Positions 53,054-53,642 of a DNA stretch of 53,642 bases are shown here, piece by piece. Every line of letters starts with the position of its first letter. Positions within the stretch are counted from its first letter, which is position 1. The stretch is from NCBI RefSeq assembly GCF_001758425.2, contig NZ_MDSS02000020.1, forward strand, positions 1 through 53,642, written 5' to 3'. The notes under the pieces are model-generated. The model was not told where the DNA came from, ran no database searches, and saw only the letters and a list, made by a program, of their open reading frames with translations. This stretch comes from Nesterenkonia sp. PF2B19 (GTDB lineage Bacteria; Actinomycetota; Actinomycetes; Actinomycetales; Micrococcaceae). The translations under genes were made by a program, and so were the position numbers.

Positions 53054-53642
53054 GCCTCCGCGAAGCCGCCGACGCCGCCGCCCGGGAGCCCACACGCCCA
53101 GAGGTGGCCGCCCTGCTGGCCGAGCTGCGTCCCACCACGGTGGTCGACGTCGGCTGCGGCACAGGGGCCGGCGGCCGGTGGCTGCTGCCCCTGCTGTCCG
53201 GCGATCCGGGCTGGCTCCTGCTGGACCATGACCCCGACCTGCTCGCCGACACCGCCGAACGTCTTGCTGCGCGGGGTGCGACGGGTCCGGTGGAGACGCG
53301 TGAAGCCGACGTCGCCGACCTCGACGCCGCGCTGGACGGCGCCGCCGGGCACACCCTGACGATCGCCTCCGCACTGCTGGACCTGCTCACCCCCTCCCAG
53401 GTCCAGGAGCTGGTGCACACCTGCATCCGGCGCGGCGCTCCCCTGCTCGTCGCCCTCACCGTGACCGGCCGGATGACGGCGGACCCCGGGCACCCCGAGG
53501 ACGGACTGGTCACCGAAGCCTTCAACTGCCACCAACGACGCGGCGGCCGCTGCGGGCCCGACGCCGTCGCCGTCCTGACGGAGGCCGCCCGCGGCCAGGG
53601 GACTCCGGTGCGCACCTGGGAGACCCCCTGGCGGCTCGGCCC
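52996..53642 (+). CDS. class I SAM-dependent methyltransferase (cut by window end)
   Basis: At least 215 aa; the stop lies beyond the window. ATG 52996 is inside the end of the glycosyltransferase gene (58-base overlap, different frame). Protein: MGEDREPLASADRISAEWL, then motif I TTVVDVGCGTGAGGRWLLPLL, acidic strand-2 end LLLDHDPDLLADTAERL, motif II-like READVADLD and LTIASALLDLLTPSQVQELV. The strong coding bias and the typical motif I support the frame. It is the fourth gene of the operon from 50443. The methyl acceptor is unknown. Confidence 0.88.
   Translation, partial: MGEDREPLASADRISAEWLSLREAADAAAREPTRPEVAALLAELRPTTVVDVGCGTGAGGRWLLPLLSGDPGWLLLDHDPDLLADTAERLAARGATGPVETREADVADLDAALDGAAGHTLTIASALLDLLTPSQVQELVHTCIRRGAPLLVALTVTGRMTADPGHPEDGLVTEAFNCHQRRGGRCGPDAVAVLTEAARGQGTPVRTWETPWRLG

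Noticed and set aside
1-53642. CRISPR arrays, tRNA or rRNA genes, insertion sequences or integrases
   Set aside because: No repeat-spacer pattern, no cloverleaf or rRNA segment and no transposase or recombinase frame was seen in any gap.

Overview
The window is high-GC DNA with actinobacterial features: GTG starts, ATGA/GTGA overlaps, sugar importers without a linked ATPase, YlxR between nusA and infB, and DivIVA-repeat and DUF4081-type proteins. Gene content and the order of the housekeeping genes point to Micrococcales, most likely a Micrococcaceae relative (Nesterenkonia/Arthrobacter type). This is inference; no rRNA gene is present to settle it.

A conserved housekeeping backbone runs on the minus strand from right to left: rpsB, tsf, pyrH, frr, cdsA, a DivIVA-repeat gene, then dxr, rseP, ispG, a DUF4081-type GNAT gene, proS, a TauE-like gene, an AbiEi-like gene, rimP, nusA, ylxR and infB (cut by the window start). 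Three accessory blocks interrupt it. (1) 8.1-14.3 kb: a LacI-controlled arabino-oligosaccharide importer with a GH51 arabinofuranosidase. (2) 16.6-25.6 kb: an ABC sugar importer with two Gfo/Idh/MocA dehydrogenases and two TIM-barrel isomerase-type enzymes, divergent from a ROK regulator. The set fits a 3-keto-sugar (levoglucosan-like) pathway. (3) 28.7-42.0 kb: GNAT, MFS, a solo Gfo/Idh dehydrogenase, a PH-like membrane protein, an HxlR/RibD-C/YCII operon, two solute:sodium symporter systems around a LytS/LytTR two-component pair, and a TetR/VOC pair.

The right end (49.5-53.6 kb) holds a CDP-alcohol phosphatidyltransferase and a glycosyltransferase. They are divergent from an operon of a medium-chain dehydrogenase, a pterin-synthase-fold protein lacking canonical catalytic residues, a second glycosyltransferase and a methyltransferase (cut by the window end). 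No known product can be assigned, so this is the best candidate for an undescribed pathway.

Intergenic DNA carries several clear control elements: three perfect palindromes before the arabinan operon, a sigma70-type promoter whose -35 lies inside a palindrome before the ROK-controlled operon, paired 19-bp repeats at the TetR/VOC locus, tandem CRP/GlxR-type sites before the actP-type operon, and 12-bp and 11-bp tandem repeats in the MFS/dehydrogenase gap.

The sequence also has at least 16 apparent single-base indels, including in essential genes (proS, dxr, cdsA). Most are losses within runs of G or C. They are best read as sequencing or assembly errors, and the affected genes are annotated here as one CDS each.
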